Assembly (NCBI GenBank): GCA_050954285.1
Contig: JBPBPL010000006.1
Span: forward strand, 310,001 to 374,000
Direction of reading: 5' to 3'
Origin: Mucilaginibacter_A sp050954285
GTDB taxonomy: Bacteria; Bacteroidota; Bacteroidia; Sphingobacteriales; Sphingobacteriaceae
Length of the DNA stretch: 64,000 nt
Shown here piece after piece: positions 18,147-26,838 of the stretch. Every line of letters starts with the position of its first letter. Position 1 is the stretch's first letter. Position numbers and translations under genes: made by a program. The notes under the pieces are model-generated. The model had not been told where the DNA came from, did no database searches, and saw only the letters and a list, made by a program, of their open reading frames with translations.

Positions 18147-19193
18147 ATGATCCATCAGATTTCTATCCAAGAATTTACACAATTGCCGGATGTACCGCTG
18201 GCAGATGTGCGCACCCCGGCGGAATTTGCGCAAGGCCATGTGCCGGCTGCTTTTAACCTGCCATTGTTTGATAATGAGGAACGCGTAAAAGTGGGCACCA
18301 CTTACAAACAGCAAAGCAGGGAAGAAGCTATTTTGCTGGGATTTGATTTGACAGGGCACAAATGGTCTGGCTTTATTAAAGAAGCATTAAACGTTTCTCC
18401 GCAGCAAAAAGTAGCCGTACATTGCTGGCGCGGCGGGATGCGCAGTGGTGCCATGGCCTGGGCCTTAAACCTTTATGGTTTTGAGGTTTATGTGATTAAT
18501 GGCGGCTACAAAAACTTCCGGCGGTGGGTTTTGCAGCAGTTTGAAAGCAGCTACCAACTTTGTATTTTAGGTGGGATGACGGGCTCCGGGAAAACCAAAA
18601 TTTTAAATCAGCTTAAAGCATTGAATGAACAGGTGATTGATCTGGAAGATTTGGCCCAGCATCAAGGTTCGTCTTACGGCACATTGGGAAAACTCATCCA
18701 ACCTACGCAGGAACAGTTTGAAAATAACTTAGCCTTACAACTTTCAGCTTTAGATAAAAACCGCCGGATTTGGGTGGAAGATGAAAGCCTGACCATTGGC
18801 AAACGCTCCATTCCGAATGCTTTTTGGTACCAGATGCGCGATGCTGTTTTAATCGACCTAAAATTGGAAACCGAACAACGCGTGGCCAATCTGGTAGAAG
18901 AATATGGTAGTTTGGATGCGGATTTTTTGGTAGAATGCACGCAGCGCATCTGGAAACGGCTGGGGCCGGAGCAAACGCAGCAAGCCATCGCTGCCATCCG
19001 CGAGAACCAGATGCTTGATTTTATCCGTTTGGTGCTGGTTTATTATGATAAAACTTATCGAAATGGCTTGAATAAACGCAGCAAGGAAAACGTTTTTCCG
19101 TTTGAAATCCGCAGTGAAAATGCTGCAGAAAACGCAAAACAGCTATTAAATTTTATGCCGGTAAAAGAAGCATCGGCCAAAATAACTTTCTGA
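18147..19193 (+). CDS. mnmH: tRNA 2-selenouridine synthase MnmH (SelU)
   Basis: Replaces sulfur by selenium at the wobble 2-thiouridine of some tRNAs, using selenophosphate. 348 residues. The N-terminal rhodanese domain (about 5-135) has the active cysteine C93 in VHCWRGGMRSG. A Walker-A loop GGMTGSGKT (142-150) opens the C-terminal P-loop domain used for tRNA geranylation/selenation. It is followed after 6 bp by selD, which makes its selenium donor, so the pair forms a complete module. The last residues, PVKEASAKITF, are built from a 15-mer copy and extend past the conserved domain. Confidence 0.95.
   Translation: MIHQISIQEFTQLPDVPLADVRTPAEFAQGHVPAAFNLPLFDNEERVKVGTTYKQQSREEAILLGFDLTGHKWSGFIKEALNVSPQQKVAVHCWRGGMRSGAMAWALNLYGFEVYVINGGYKNFRRWVLQQFESSYQLCILGGMTGSGKTKILNQLKALNEQVIDLEDLAQHQGSSYGTLGKLIQPTQEQFENNLALQLSALDKNRRIWVEDESLTIGKRSIPNAFWYQMRDAVLIDLKLETEQRVANLVEEYGSLDADFLVECTQRIWKRLGPEQTQQAIAAIRENQMLDFIRLVLVYYDKTYRNGLNKRSKENVFPFEIRSENAAENAKQLLNFMPVKEASAKITF
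19160..19174 (+). repeat. Dispersed 15-mer, type A, at mnmH C-terminus
   Basis: GGTAAAAGAAGCATC, coding VKEAS eight codons before the stop. Confidence 0.8.
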
Positions 19194-19199
19194 AAGAAC

Positions 19200-20249
19200 A
19201 TGGATTTAAAAGACATAAAACTTACACAATATTCGCACGGAGCTGGTTGCGGTTGCAAAATCAGTCCGGCCATTTTAGATAAAATTCTACACAGTCCGAT
19301 AGCTGCGCCGCCAGATGCACGGCTTTTGGTTGGGAATGATAAACGCGATGATGCAGCCGTTTTTGATTTGGGCAATGGCACCGCCTTGATTTCGACCACT
19401 GATTTTTTTATGCCGATTGTGGACGATGCCTACGATTTTGGGCGCATTGCATCCGCCAACGCCATCAGCGATGTGTATGCCATGGGCGGAAAACCCGTTT
19501 TGGCCATTGCAATTTTGGGCTGGCCGATTGATAAATTGCCGCCTGAAACTGCGCAGCAAGTGCTGGAAGGTGCCAGAGCAGTTTGTGCCGAAGCCGGGAT
19601 TACGCTGGCTGGCGGCCATAGCATTGATTGCCCGGAGCCGGTTTTTGGCCTGGCCGTAAACGGTTTGGTAACGATCAGTCAGCTGAAACAGAACTCGACG
19701 GCTACGGCTGGATGCAAGCTGTATCTTACCAAAGCTTTAGGCGTTGGTATTTTATCAACCGCACAAAAACGTGGTATTCTGAAGCCGGAAGACGCGGCAA
19801 TTGCCCTAAAAAGCATGATTACCCTGAATAAATCGGGTGAAGTTTTAGCCAGTTTAACAAGTGTAAAAGCGATGACAGACGTAACGGGTTTTGGCTTGCT
19901 TGGGCACCTCAGCGAAATGTGCGAAGGCAGCGGTTTATCGGCCATAATTGATTTTAAAAGAGTGCCGGTGATTGCTTCCGTTGTGGATTATCTGGCTCAG
20001 GATTGTATTCCAGGAGGCACGCAGCGCAACTGGAACAGCTATGGCCATAAAATCGGAACTTTAACAGATTTGCAGAAACAGGTACTGGCCGATCCGCAAA
20101 CAAGTGGTGGTTTGCTGGTGGCCGTTGCTGCAGAAGGAATAGATGAATTTGAAAGTTTACTGCGCAAACAGGGCTTTTCAGATCAGCATTGTACTGCTTT
20201 TGGCTGGCTGAAAGAGCCGGACGGCGAAAATTTAATTACCATTATTTAA
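19200..20249 (+). CDS. selD: Selenide, water dikinase SelD
   Basis: Makes selenophosphate from selenide and ATP. 349 residues. The N-terminus LTQYSHGAGCGCKISP places the catalytic Cys17 and Lys20 exactly as in the E. coli enzyme, with Cys rather than selenocysteine. Further family blocks are RDDAAVFDLGNG, STTDFFMPIVDD, AMGGKPVLAIAILGWP, LAGGHSID, AMTDVTGFGLLGHL and LADPQTSGGLL. Translationally close to mnmH. No selA, selB or selC lies in the window, which fits use of selenium for tRNA only. Its TAA stop overlaps a 15-mer copy. Confidence 0.96.
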   Translation: MDLKDIKLTQYSHGAGCGCKISPAILDKILHSPIAAPPDARLLVGNDKRDDAAVFDLGNGTALISTTDFFMPIVDDAYDFGRIASANAISDVYAMGGKPVLAIAILGWPIDKLPPETAQQVLEGARAVCAEAGITLAGGHSIDCPEPVFGLAVNGLVTISQLKQNSTATAGCKLYLTKALGVGILSTAQKRGILKPEDAAIALKSMITLNKSGEVLASLTSVKAMTDVTGFGLLGHLSEMCEGSGLSAIIDFKRVPVIASVVDYLAQDCIPGGTQRNWNSYGHKIGTLTDLQKQVLADPQTSGGLLVAVAAEGIDEFESLLRKQGFSDQHCTAFGWLKEPDGENLITII

Positions 20250-20262
20250 TGCTTCTTTTATC
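20248..20262 (-). repeat. Dispersed 15-mer, type A, over the selD stop
   Basis: AATGCTTCTTTTATC, beginning inside the TAA at 20247-20249. Confidence 0.8.
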
Positions 20263-20315
20263 AGGGAAACTTATGTGTGGATTTTCTTCGGCCAGAAACC
20301 ATTGAAAATTTGGGT

Positions 20316-20330
20316 GCTAAAAACAGTATG
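20316..20330 (+). repeat. Dispersed 15-mer, type B
   Basis: GCTAAAAACAGTATG in the short convergent gap between selD and the MgtC-type gene, 50 bp from the type A copy. Confidence 0.7.
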
Positions 20331-20340
20331 GCCGTTCAGC

Positions 20341-20985
20341 TTAAAAAGACCGGACTACCGAGCTTTTAGCCAGCAGTTCGCTTAGTTTACTGATGTTATT
20401 TTGGTGGCCGGTTACTTCAATCATTGCCTGTAGGTTATTTTCTTTTTTATTGATCGAAAGCCGTTCTGAAGTTAGGTGCTGCGTTTCGGCCATGGTTTCA
20501 AAAGTACCAATGTGATCAAAATTAGCATCGCAAAAAACCAGTACATATACTTTTTTGCTGTGTACTTTGTTCATATAATCTTCCAGCAAGCTAAAAACGG
20601 ATAAAATAATAATGGTTAAAACAGTTGCAATAAGCGAAAGTGTGTAATCACCCGTACCTGTAGCTACGCCAATTGCGGCCGAAATCCAGATTACGGCAGC
20701 TGTTGTAAGTCCGCTTACCGTAAAACCATCCTTAAAAATTACGCCGGCACCAATAAAACCAATTCCAGTAATTACATTGGCATTTACGTTTGTGCCGCCC
20801 TTTTGCGCCACCAGCGTAAACAGTGCCGATCCTAAACAAATCAGGATAACGGTACGAAAACCAGCCGTTTTGTGTTTGTACTGGCGCTCTAATCCGAGTA
20901 TTCCGCCAAAAAATATGGACAGGCCGATTTTGATTAAATCATTATAAGCAACGCTAAAAAAATCCGAGTGTGTTTGTGGGTTCAT
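20341..20985 (-). CDS. MgtC/SapB-family membrane protein
   Basis: 214 residues from the ATG at 20985 (MNPQTHSDFFSVAYNDLIK); an in-frame start at 21096 would add 37 polar residues that break the family pattern. Four membrane segments in the first 145 residues carry the family blocks GGILGLERQYKHKTAGFRT, GIGFIGAGVIFKDG and GLTTAAVIWISAAIGVATG. The C-terminal part is a soluble ACT-like domain (about 145-214). MgtC proteins are linked to magnesium homeostasis and F-ATPase modulation in pathogens; here the role is unknown. Convergent with selD. Confidence 0.9.
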   Translation of the reverse strand: MNPQTHSDFFSVAYNDLIKIGLSIFFGGILGLERQYKHKTAGFRTVILICLGSALFTLVAQKGGTNVNANVITGIGFIGAGVIFKDGFTVSGLTTAAVIWISAAIGVATGTGDYTLSLIATVLTIIILSVFSLLEDYMNKVHSKKVYVLVFCDANFDHIGTFETMAETQHLTSERLSINKKENNLQAMIEVTGHQNNISKLSELLAKSSVVRSF

Positions 20986-21045
20986 CAAAGCTATTATACC
21001 ACTTGAACTGAAAACTTGTTTGCCGTTTTTTTTACAGCATTGAAC

Positions 21046-21060
21046 GATGCTGTTTTTATG
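21046..21060 (-). repeat. Dispersed 15-mer, type B, in a small inverted repeat
   Basis: GATGCTGTTTTTATG. ACAGCAT at 21034-21040 pairs with ATGCTGT at 21047-21053 around a 6-nt loop. Confidence 0.7.
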
Positions 21061-21199
21061 CCGGTAAATTTTATCCGGATTAAATGATAATCGCAAGTGT
21101 TCAATCCTGCGCCACTACGCAGCTTTGTAGCTATTTTTGCCTATCAAACCTGAACTTGACAACGTTTTAAAGCACCAGGTTTTTTATGAAATTTTACTG

Positions 21200-22186
21200 A
21201 TGAAAAAAATACTTTTGCTGATACTTCTTTTACCGGCATTAAATTCTCAAGCACAAATACTTCGGAAAAGGACGACGAAACTGATGGGTGGCCGCTTTGA
21301 TATCACAATTGTTGCGCAAGATTCGCTTACGGCAGAACACAACATTGATACGGTGATTGCAGAAATTTCACGAATTGAAAATCTGATTTCCGACTGGATT
21401 CCCGAATCGCAGATTTCCGTTGTTAACCGTAACGCCGGCATCCAGCCCATTCAGGTAGATCGGGAAGTGTTCGACCTTACCAAAAGAGGAATTAAATTAT
21501 CGCAGGAAACCGGCGGCGCATTCGACCTAAGTTTTGCAGCAATGGACCGCATCTGGAAGTTTGATGGCTCCATGACGGAAATGCCATCCGCGGCGGCCAT
21601 CCGTAAATCCGTAGAAAAAGTAGGCTATAAAAACATTATTTTAGATGATAAAAACAGTACTATCTTTCTAAAATTAAAAGGGATGAAAATTGGGTTTGGT
21701 GCTTTGGGCGAAGGTTATGCCGGCGACAGGTGCCGCAGCATAATGCTGGCCAAAGGCATCAAGGCCGGTATTGTAAACGCATCCGGCGATATGAGTACCT
21801 GGGGCAAACAGCCCAACGGCAGCAACTGGCTGGTCGGCATTACTAATCCGTTTCATAAAGACACTATTTTTGCGGTCATTCCGCTTCGCCAAAACGCTAT
21901 TGTTACTTCTGGCAGTTACGAAAAATTTGTTGTTTTTAACGGCAAACGTTATACGCACATCATCAACCCCAAAACCGGTTACCCGGTTACCGGCCTCAGC
22001 AGCGTAACGGTATTTGGCCCAAGTGCCGAAATGGCCAACGGTTTCAGCACATCTATCATGGTTTTGGGCGAAAATGCCGGTTTAAAACTGATTAGCAAGT
22101 ATCCGCAGTACAGCTATGTTATAATTAAAGATAACAGACAAATCATCTCCTCCAAAAGCCTCAGCTTAAATAAAAAGCGTTTGTAA
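21200..22186 (+). CDS. apbE: FAD:protein FMN transferase ApbE
   Basis: Attaches FMN through a phosphoester to Ser/Thr of extracytoplasmic redox proteins. 328 residues from the ATG at 21200, chosen because MKKILLLILLLPALNSQAQ is a clear signal peptide; the longer frame from 21137 adds polar residues in front of it. Family blocks: MGGRFDITIVAQD, GGAFDLSFAAMDRIWKFDG, the FAD/Mg segment IGFGALGEGYAGDRC, VNASGDMSTWGKQPNG, and ITSGSYEKF-like VTSGSYEKF with RYTHIINPKTGYPV. It converges with the PepSY-reductase gene, ending 9 bp from it; the adjacent DUF2271 protein carries a fitting acceptor site. Confidence 0.93.
   Translation: MKKILLLILLLPALNSQAQILRKRTTKLMGGRFDITIVAQDSLTAEHNIDTVIAEISRIENLISDWIPESQISVVNRNAGIQPIQVDREVFDLTKRGIKLSQETGGAFDLSFAAMDRIWKFDGSMTEMPSAAAIRKSVEKVGYKNIILDDKNSTIFLKLKGMKIGFGALGEGYAGDRCRSIMLAKGIKAGIVNASGDMSTWGKQPNGSNWLVGITNPFHKDTIFAVIPLRQNAIVTSGSYEKFVVFNGKRYTHIINPKTGYPVTGLSSVTVFGPSAEMANGFSTSIMVLGENAGLKLISKYPQYSYVIIKDNRQIISSKSLSLNKKRL
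21220..21234 (-). repeat. Dispersed 15-mer, type A, in apbE signal peptide
   Basis: GATACTTCTTTTACC coding ILLLP, i.e. it supplies part of the hydrophobic core. Confidence 0.75.
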
Positions 22187-22195
22187 GGTTTAAAT

Positions 22196-24403
22196 TCAAT
22201 AGCAATCCGTCAAAATCTGGTTGCGTGATTGGTAAAAACTGATGCTTTTTTGCAGCTTCTTTTGGCAGATGTTTTCGAGTATCTCCAACACGTCTTTTTG
22301 CATGGCCAGCGAACCGCAAAGCATGATCACGCCATCTGCACCAAGCACGCGCACCATAATTGCCGCATCGCGGGAAACCAGATGGCTAACATATTGTTTT
22401 TCCGCTTCTCTGGATTGAGCTATATGGAATTGCATGAGCTTTTGGGCCGATTTGTTATCTTCCAAAAAGTTATGATACAACTCAAGCGAGGCATGATAAC
22501 GGAAACCACAATACAAACTACAAGAAATTTTAGTTGTGTTCTGGTTGATCATGCCCAAAAATGGTGCGATACCGCTACCATTGGCAATCATCACCACTTC
22601 AGTAGCTTTCTTCGGAAAATGAAAATGTTCGTTGTTAATGATCTTTGCAGAAATGGAATCTCCTGTTTTCAACTTGCTTAAATAACCGGAACCCAAGCCT
22701 TGCGGATGCAGTTTTACGCACAATTGAAGGTCTTTTTCAATTTTACCGATAGAGTATAATCTTTCCCGGTAATCATTGGCCGGATAGATGGCGAGTAAAT
22801 CTCCGGAAGTAAAGTTTCTGTTCCGATCGGGCTGGAGACGGACTAAAAAGGTTTTCTCCGAAATTCCGGCTGGTGTGCCTGCCGATACTGTTTTTATCAC
22901 CTTAAATTTGGATAAGTTTTTAGGCTGATCGGCTATTTCCGGTAAAAGATTGAAGGTGGTATCAATGCGCTGCGCATACGCCTCGCTCCACAAATTAAAT
23001 TCTGTAGCAGATTTATCTGCTACGGTATGAATATCCACCAGCGGAACGGCCCATTTTTGCTGTGAAAATTGCTGATTAACTTCAAAAGCAAACCGGCAAA
23101 AATCAGGATAGGCGTGCGAGCCAAAACCAATAACCGAATAATTTACAGGGTGCGCCTGCGGATATTTTTCAAGCAGTTTGGTAAACTTTGTGGCATTTGT
23201 AGGCGCCTCCCCAAGTCCGTACGTGGCAGTCATTACAATTAAATTTGCTGCTTTTGGAAAAACAGTATAATTGTTCAATTCAGTTAAAAACGACTTCTGC
23301 CCTTGTTTAATCAATTGCTGATGCACGGCGTTGGCATAGCGATAAGTACTGCCGTTTTCAGATCCTACCAAAATAATAAACCGGCTTTCTGCAGCAGTAT
23401 AGTTGTTTTTGGTTCGGTTTGCTATTCGTTTCCAGGTGATGACGAAGCCCGAATAGATAAAAAACAAAATATTGCCCGAAGCGATGGCCAGTACCATTGC
23501 CCAAACCTCATTGGTGCGGCCGGTGTGCAGGTTAAGGCTTAAATTGGTGAGTAATACTGCGGTTGGATACTTAACTTCTGTTAAAATATCGCCGGTAATC
23601 TGGTTCACGGTGAGTTCGCGGTCGGTTAGTTTAAGCGTATAATAATCCTCCGCATCTTCCGAAAAAGGAAATTCTATCGATTCTACCTGCGCTAAATTTA
23701 TATGGGTAAAAACAGCAAAGTCCGCAAGCTTTCGTTTAGGCTGAGATTTGATGGCATCGAAATCAATTTTAACCGAAGTTTTTTTGCTTCTGATCAGGCC
23801 AAACCTGCTTAGTGAAAGATAGGTGCCGCTTAAAGCAATGATAATTACCGGAATCAGCAATAAACGCCCTAAAACCACATGGTAATACTGGGCGAAATTA
23901 TCGCGCGCAATTTTGGTAAAAAAGCGTTTTACTCCGCGCTGCCGCTGGATGATGAGTATGGTGCCGGAAATAGTAATCAGCAATAACAAAAAGGAGCTCA
24001 GCCCAATTAAAAACCGACCTGTTTCATGACTAAAAAGCGACCGGTGCAGTGTAGTAACCCATTGGAAAAACTCACTTTTTTTAGGTGGAGTACCCGAAAT
24101 TTTACCGGTTTTCGGATCTACATAAACCAGTATATTTTTTCCGCTGGCATCACTTCCTTTAATCTGTACAAAACGGTTTCCCTCCACAGAAAGTTCGCTG
24201 ATACCTTTATATTGATGATGCAGTACCGGGATTGCCTGCGCCAGGGTAATCTGGTTCAGGTTGTAATTGGTTGCGGGCGACTGGATTTTTTGCGAAATCG
24301 GTTCGAAAGCCAAGATAATGCCGGTTACCGAAGCGAGCGCAAGCAACAAAAAAGACGATATTGCCAGTGCCAGATGGCTGTATCTCCAGATTGAAATCGT
24401 CAT
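22196..24403 (-). CDS. PepSY membrane domain fused to flavodoxin and CPR-type reductase
   Basis: 735 residues. The N-terminal part is a PepSY-associated membrane region with spans at about 8-30, 120-140, 165-190 and 300-325 and PepSY-like periplasmic loops (LTLAQAIPVLHHQY; VYVDPKTGKISG). A flavodoxin domain follows (ILVGSENGSTYRYANAVHQQL, about 345-480; FMN loop VMTATYGLGEAPTNATKF). The last 220 residues are an FAD/NADPH reductase: RLYSIGKI, KTGDSISAKI, IANGSGIAPFLGMI, IMLCGSLAMQKDVLEIL. The architecture predicts cytoplasmic NADPH electrons delivered across the membrane, as in sulfite-reductase-alpha-like ferric reductases. It lies 14 bp after DUF2271 in one operon. Confidence 0.88.
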   Translation of the reverse strand: MTISIWRYSHLALAISSFLLLALASVTGIILAFEPISQKIQSPATNYNLNQITLAQAIPVLHHQYKGISELSVEGNRFVQIKGSDASGKNILVYVDPKTGKISGTPPKKSEFFQWVTTLHRSLFSHETGRFLIGLSSFLLLLITISGTILIIQRQRGVKRFFTKIARDNFAQYYHVVLGRLLLIPVIIIALSGTYLSLSRFGLIRSKKTSVKIDFDAIKSQPKRKLADFAVFTHINLAQVESIEFPFSEDAEDYYTLKLTDRELTVNQITGDILTEVKYPTAVLLTNLSLNLHTGRTNEVWAMVLAIASGNILFFIYSGFVITWKRIANRTKNNYTAAESRFIILVGSENGSTYRYANAVHQQLIKQGQKSFLTELNNYTVFPKAANLIVMTATYGLGEAPTNATKFTKLLEKYPQAHPVNYSVIGFGSHAYPDFCRFAFEVNQQFSQQKWAVPLVDIHTVADKSATEFNLWSEAYAQRIDTTFNLLPEIADQPKNLSKFKVIKTVSAGTPAGISEKTFLVRLQPDRNRNFTSGDLLAIYPANDYRERLYSIGKIEKDLQLCVKLHPQGLGSGYLSKLKTGDSISAKIINNEHFHFPKKATEVVMIANGSGIAPFLGMINQNTTKISCSLYCGFRYHASLELYHNFLEDNKSAQKLMQFHIAQSREAEKQYVSHLVSRDAAIMVRVLGADGVIMLCGSLAMQKDVLEILENICQKKLQKSISFYQSRNQILTDCY
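22884..22898 (-). repeat. Dispersed 15-mer, type B, exact
   Basis: GATACTGTTTTTATC, coding IKTVS on the gene strand in the linker before the reductase domain. Confidence 0.8.
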
Positions 24404-24417
24404 TAAATATTAGTGAA

Positions 24418-24912
24418 TTAATTGGCGCTAAACCGCACGTAACGGATAAAGCCAGTACCCTCATTTTTGGCAGCAAGGCTTTCAGTTGTCAGTGGTATTT
24501 CCAAGTCTTTTACATAATAATTTTTGTCTTCCACGGCACTTTCAAACCGCATTTTATAGCCAGCGTTAACTTTAGCACCTTCCAGTTCAATTACGTTCAC
24601 ACTACGGTCGCCGCCGGTTACCGATGCACCACTTATCGCACTGATGTTAGAAGGTTTTTTTTGATAAAACTTGTTCCACTCTTTCAGGGTTTTATACCAT
24701 TTTTTATCTGATCCCAGCACATACAACGTTTTATCATAAGCACCTTTACTATCAATCAGCGAGATCACAATATAAGCACCTTCGCCCATGTAATTCGTCA
24801 TCTGGATCATGCACCGGTATTTGCTTGTAGCCGGGGTTTGTGCCAATGAAGTGGCTGGTTTAATAAAAAATAATGCCCCTAAAAGAAGCATGGTTTTAAA
24901 TACATTCGACAT
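24418..24912 (-). CDS. DUF2271 secreted protein with probable flavinylation site
   Basis: 164 residues, signal peptide MSNVFKTMLLLGALFFIKPA ending near SLAQ. The body fits DUF2271 (MIQMTNYMGEGAYIVISLID; GDRSVNVIELEGAKVNAGY; IRYVRFSAN). Residues 94-100 read SGASVTG, which fits the SGA[S/T]xT acceptor motif recognised by ApbE, with Ser97 as the candidate FMN attachment residue. DUF2271 proteins have been linked by genome context to ApbE and PepSY reductases, and both neighbours are present here. It is therefore a likely extracytoplasmic electron carrier receiving electrons from the PepSY-reductase. The flavinylation itself is inference. Confidence 0.85.
   Translation of the reverse strand: MSNVFKTMLLLGALFFIKPATSLAQTPATSKYRCMIQMTNYMGEGAYIVISLIDSKGAYDKTLYVLGSDKKWYKTLKEWNKFYQKKPSNISAISGASVTGGDRSVNVIELEGAKVNAGYKMRFESAVEDKNYYVKDLEIPLTTESLAAKNEGTGFIRYVRFSAN
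24878..24892 (+). repeat. Dispersed 15-mer, type A, in DUF2271 signal peptide
   Basis: CCTAAAAGAAGCATG, read on the gene strand as MLLLG. Confidence 0.75.
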
Positions 24913-24916
24913 AAAA

Positions 24917-26449
24917 TTATTTCAAAAAATTAACAGATACTTTGTTTTTGGTTAATGATTCGTTCTCACTGGCCAAATCAAAAGCAGTTTCTTTAAAGTT
25001 TGTTTCGATGTTTGTTTTAGCACCAATTGAAACCAGGTATTTTAATAGATTATCATCTTTAGAAATCATTGCAGCCTTGTGCAACGCAGTCATCCCTTCG
25101 TTATTTTTGGCATTGATATCGATTCCCAATGGCTGAATCAGTTTCACTAATGAAAAATCATTTTTGGCAACCGCTAAATGATACAGCGTATTTCCATTTT
25201 TTTGAGGCGTAGTTACGGAAAATCCTTTATCCTGAAGCAGCTTGATTTTTGCCTTAAAATCATCAGTTTTTTGATTATTTGCACCGGAACGGTCACCCTG
25301 TCCGCCACCGCCATTTTGTGAACTGTAAGACTGCATTAAGTAATAAGCCAGGTTGTTGCCATCATGATCGGTAACGTTTACCAAAGCACCTTTGCCAATC
25401 AAATAACTCACTACAACTGGCGAATTACTGCGAACAGCCATTGTTAAAGCAGTTGCACCTTTTTGGTTGGCTTGATTGATGTTTTTTACGTGCGGAAGCA
25501 ACATCGCCAGTACGGCAGTATCACGGTTGGAAGAAGCGGCGTTGATTAAAACGGTATTTCCTTCTGCATCCATTTGATTTACATCTACACCTTTAGTTAA
25601 AAAGTATTGGATAATATCGCTTTGGTTAGGTTTACGTACCAGATAATGCAGTACGTTTTCGCCACTTTTACTGGTAGTGGCTGGTTTGATATTCAAACTT
25701 TCCAAATACTGATAAAAAGCCAGCGTGGCGCTGCTACCCGAACCACGCCGACCACCAGCCTGGGCAGCCATCAGCATGGAATTTTGATTTGCAGAAACAC
25801 CTTTTTGGATCAAAGCTTTTAACAGATCCATATTTCCACTTTTTGCAGCGTAACTAAAAACGTTGTTTCCGGCAGCATCCGTACTTTTTAAATCCAGCCC
25901 TTTAGCTATAAAATAATTAGTTAAAGTCAAATCTTTATCATTCGCAATGGCCAGCAGCAAAGCATTGGCGCCATCCGGCCCAACGTCTTTTTTCAGATTG
26001 ATGCCGTGTGCTATAAACAGATCATAAACTTTGGTATTCTGCTGCCCGCTATTAGCTGCAAAAGTAAATGGTGTAGTACCGTGGCTGTCCTGCACATCCA
26101 CTTTTGCACCTTTGCTAATCAGGTATTCCATTACATCGGTATTTCCTCTGCTGGCCGCCCAGTGCAAATAAGTACGGCTATCATGCGTAAGCTTGTTTAC
26201 ATCATTGCCTGGCTGATCTAATAAATATTTAATGGTAGCCGTTGGCGCCTGCGCATTAATAGCCAAAACCACTGCATCAAAACTCATGTTATTAAGTTGA
26301 GACGGGCTGTTTCCTTTTTCAACTTCAGCTTTAACTGCATTTACATCGGGCGGATTTTGCCAAAACGACAGCTCTAAAAGCGTGTTTTTTTGCGCTTGTG
26401 CAGCAATTGCAATAAAAGTGGCAGCAATAGCGAAAAATATTGTCTTCAT
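24917..26449 (-). CDS. Secreted ankyrin-repeat protein
   Basis: 510 residues with a signal peptide (MKTIFFAIAATFIAIAAQAQ). About a dozen ankyrin repeats fill the rest, for example DSRTYLHWAASRGNTDVMEY, GTTPFTFAANSGQQNTKVYD, GNTVLINAASSNRDTAVLAM and GMTALHKAAMISKDDNLLKY. A Gly/Ser-rich stretch near residue 380 (SSQNGGGGQGDRSG) interrupts them. It starts the minus-strand operon ankyrin - DUF2271 - PepSY reductase (4 bp and 14 bp gaps) and is a probable periplasmic scaffold for that redox system. The exact partner is unknown. Confidence 0.9.
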   Translation of the reverse strand: MKTIFFAIAATFIAIAAQAQKNTLLELSFWQNPPDVNAVKAEVEKGNSPSQLNNMSFDAVVLAINAQAPTATIKYLLDQPGNDVNKLTHDSRTYLHWAASRGNTDVMEYLISKGAKVDVQDSHGTTPFTFAANSGQQNTKVYDLFIAHGINLKKDVGPDGANALLLAIANDKDLTLTNYFIAKGLDLKSTDAAGNNVFSYAAKSGNMDLLKALIQKGVSANQNSMLMAAQAGGRRGSGSSATLAFYQYLESLNIKPATTSKSGENVLHYLVRKPNQSDIIQYFLTKGVDVNQMDAEGNTVLINAASSNRDTAVLAMLLPHVKNINQANQKGATALTMAVRSNSPVVVSYLIGKGALVNVTDHDGNNLAYYLMQSYSSQNGGGGQGDRSGANNQKTDDFKAKIKLLQDKGFSVTTPQKNGNTLYHLAVAKNDFSLVKLIQPLGIDINAKNNEGMTALHKAAMISKDDNLLKYLVSIGAKTNIETNFKETAFDLASENESLTKNKVSVNFLK

Positions 26450-26603
26450 TTTTTAACAGTTTTTTGTTTGATAAGCCTTGCATGATCTACTTCGTAAAAT
26501 GCAGTTTAATATCAGCAACGAAATTAATAAGAATCAGTCTAAATAAAAACAATTAAATTATTTGAATCAAAATAATTTTGAGGATTGATGAACAGAAAAC
26601 GTT

Positions 26604-26618
26604 GATGCTGTTTTTATC
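26604..26618 (-). repeat. Dispersed 15-mer, type B, exact
   Basis: GATGCTGTTTTTATC; perfect copy in non-coding DNA. Confidence 0.8.
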
Positions 26619-26646
26619 GGCATAAAATCCACAAAAAATTTAGGTG

Positions 26647-26661
26647 ACTAAAAGAAGTATG
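26647..26661 (+). repeat. Dispersed 15-mer, type A
   Basis: ACTAAAAGAAGTATG, 28 bp from and inverted relative to the type B copy. Confidence 0.75.
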
Positions 26662-26838
26662 CACTTTTAAAATTTTCTATGAAAAGTAGAAAATACCGGA
26701 TTCAACTCTTCAAGAAGCAGATGGGTTCGGTTTTTAGTTTTACTGTTACTTTGCCGGATAACTTCACCCCAAACGGGTTGTGAAGCATCCTCAAAAAGAT
26801 TTTTCTTCAAATATTTTCTATCCCCTAAAACAGTAAAT

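Larger units (their letters stand above)
26450..26838. other. Non-coding region with repeat pair and barrel-gene remnant
   Basis: About 390 bp between the ankyrin gene and the broken barrel gene. It carries an exact type B copy and a type A copy 28 bp apart. From about 26700 onward the DNA may be the unreadable 5' part of the decayed receptor gene, but I cannot align it. Confidence 0.4.

Noticed and set aside
18374..18388. Near-match TATTAAAGAAGCATT in mnmH
   Set aside because: One core mismatch, and IKEAL is ordinary coding in a conserved region; not counted.
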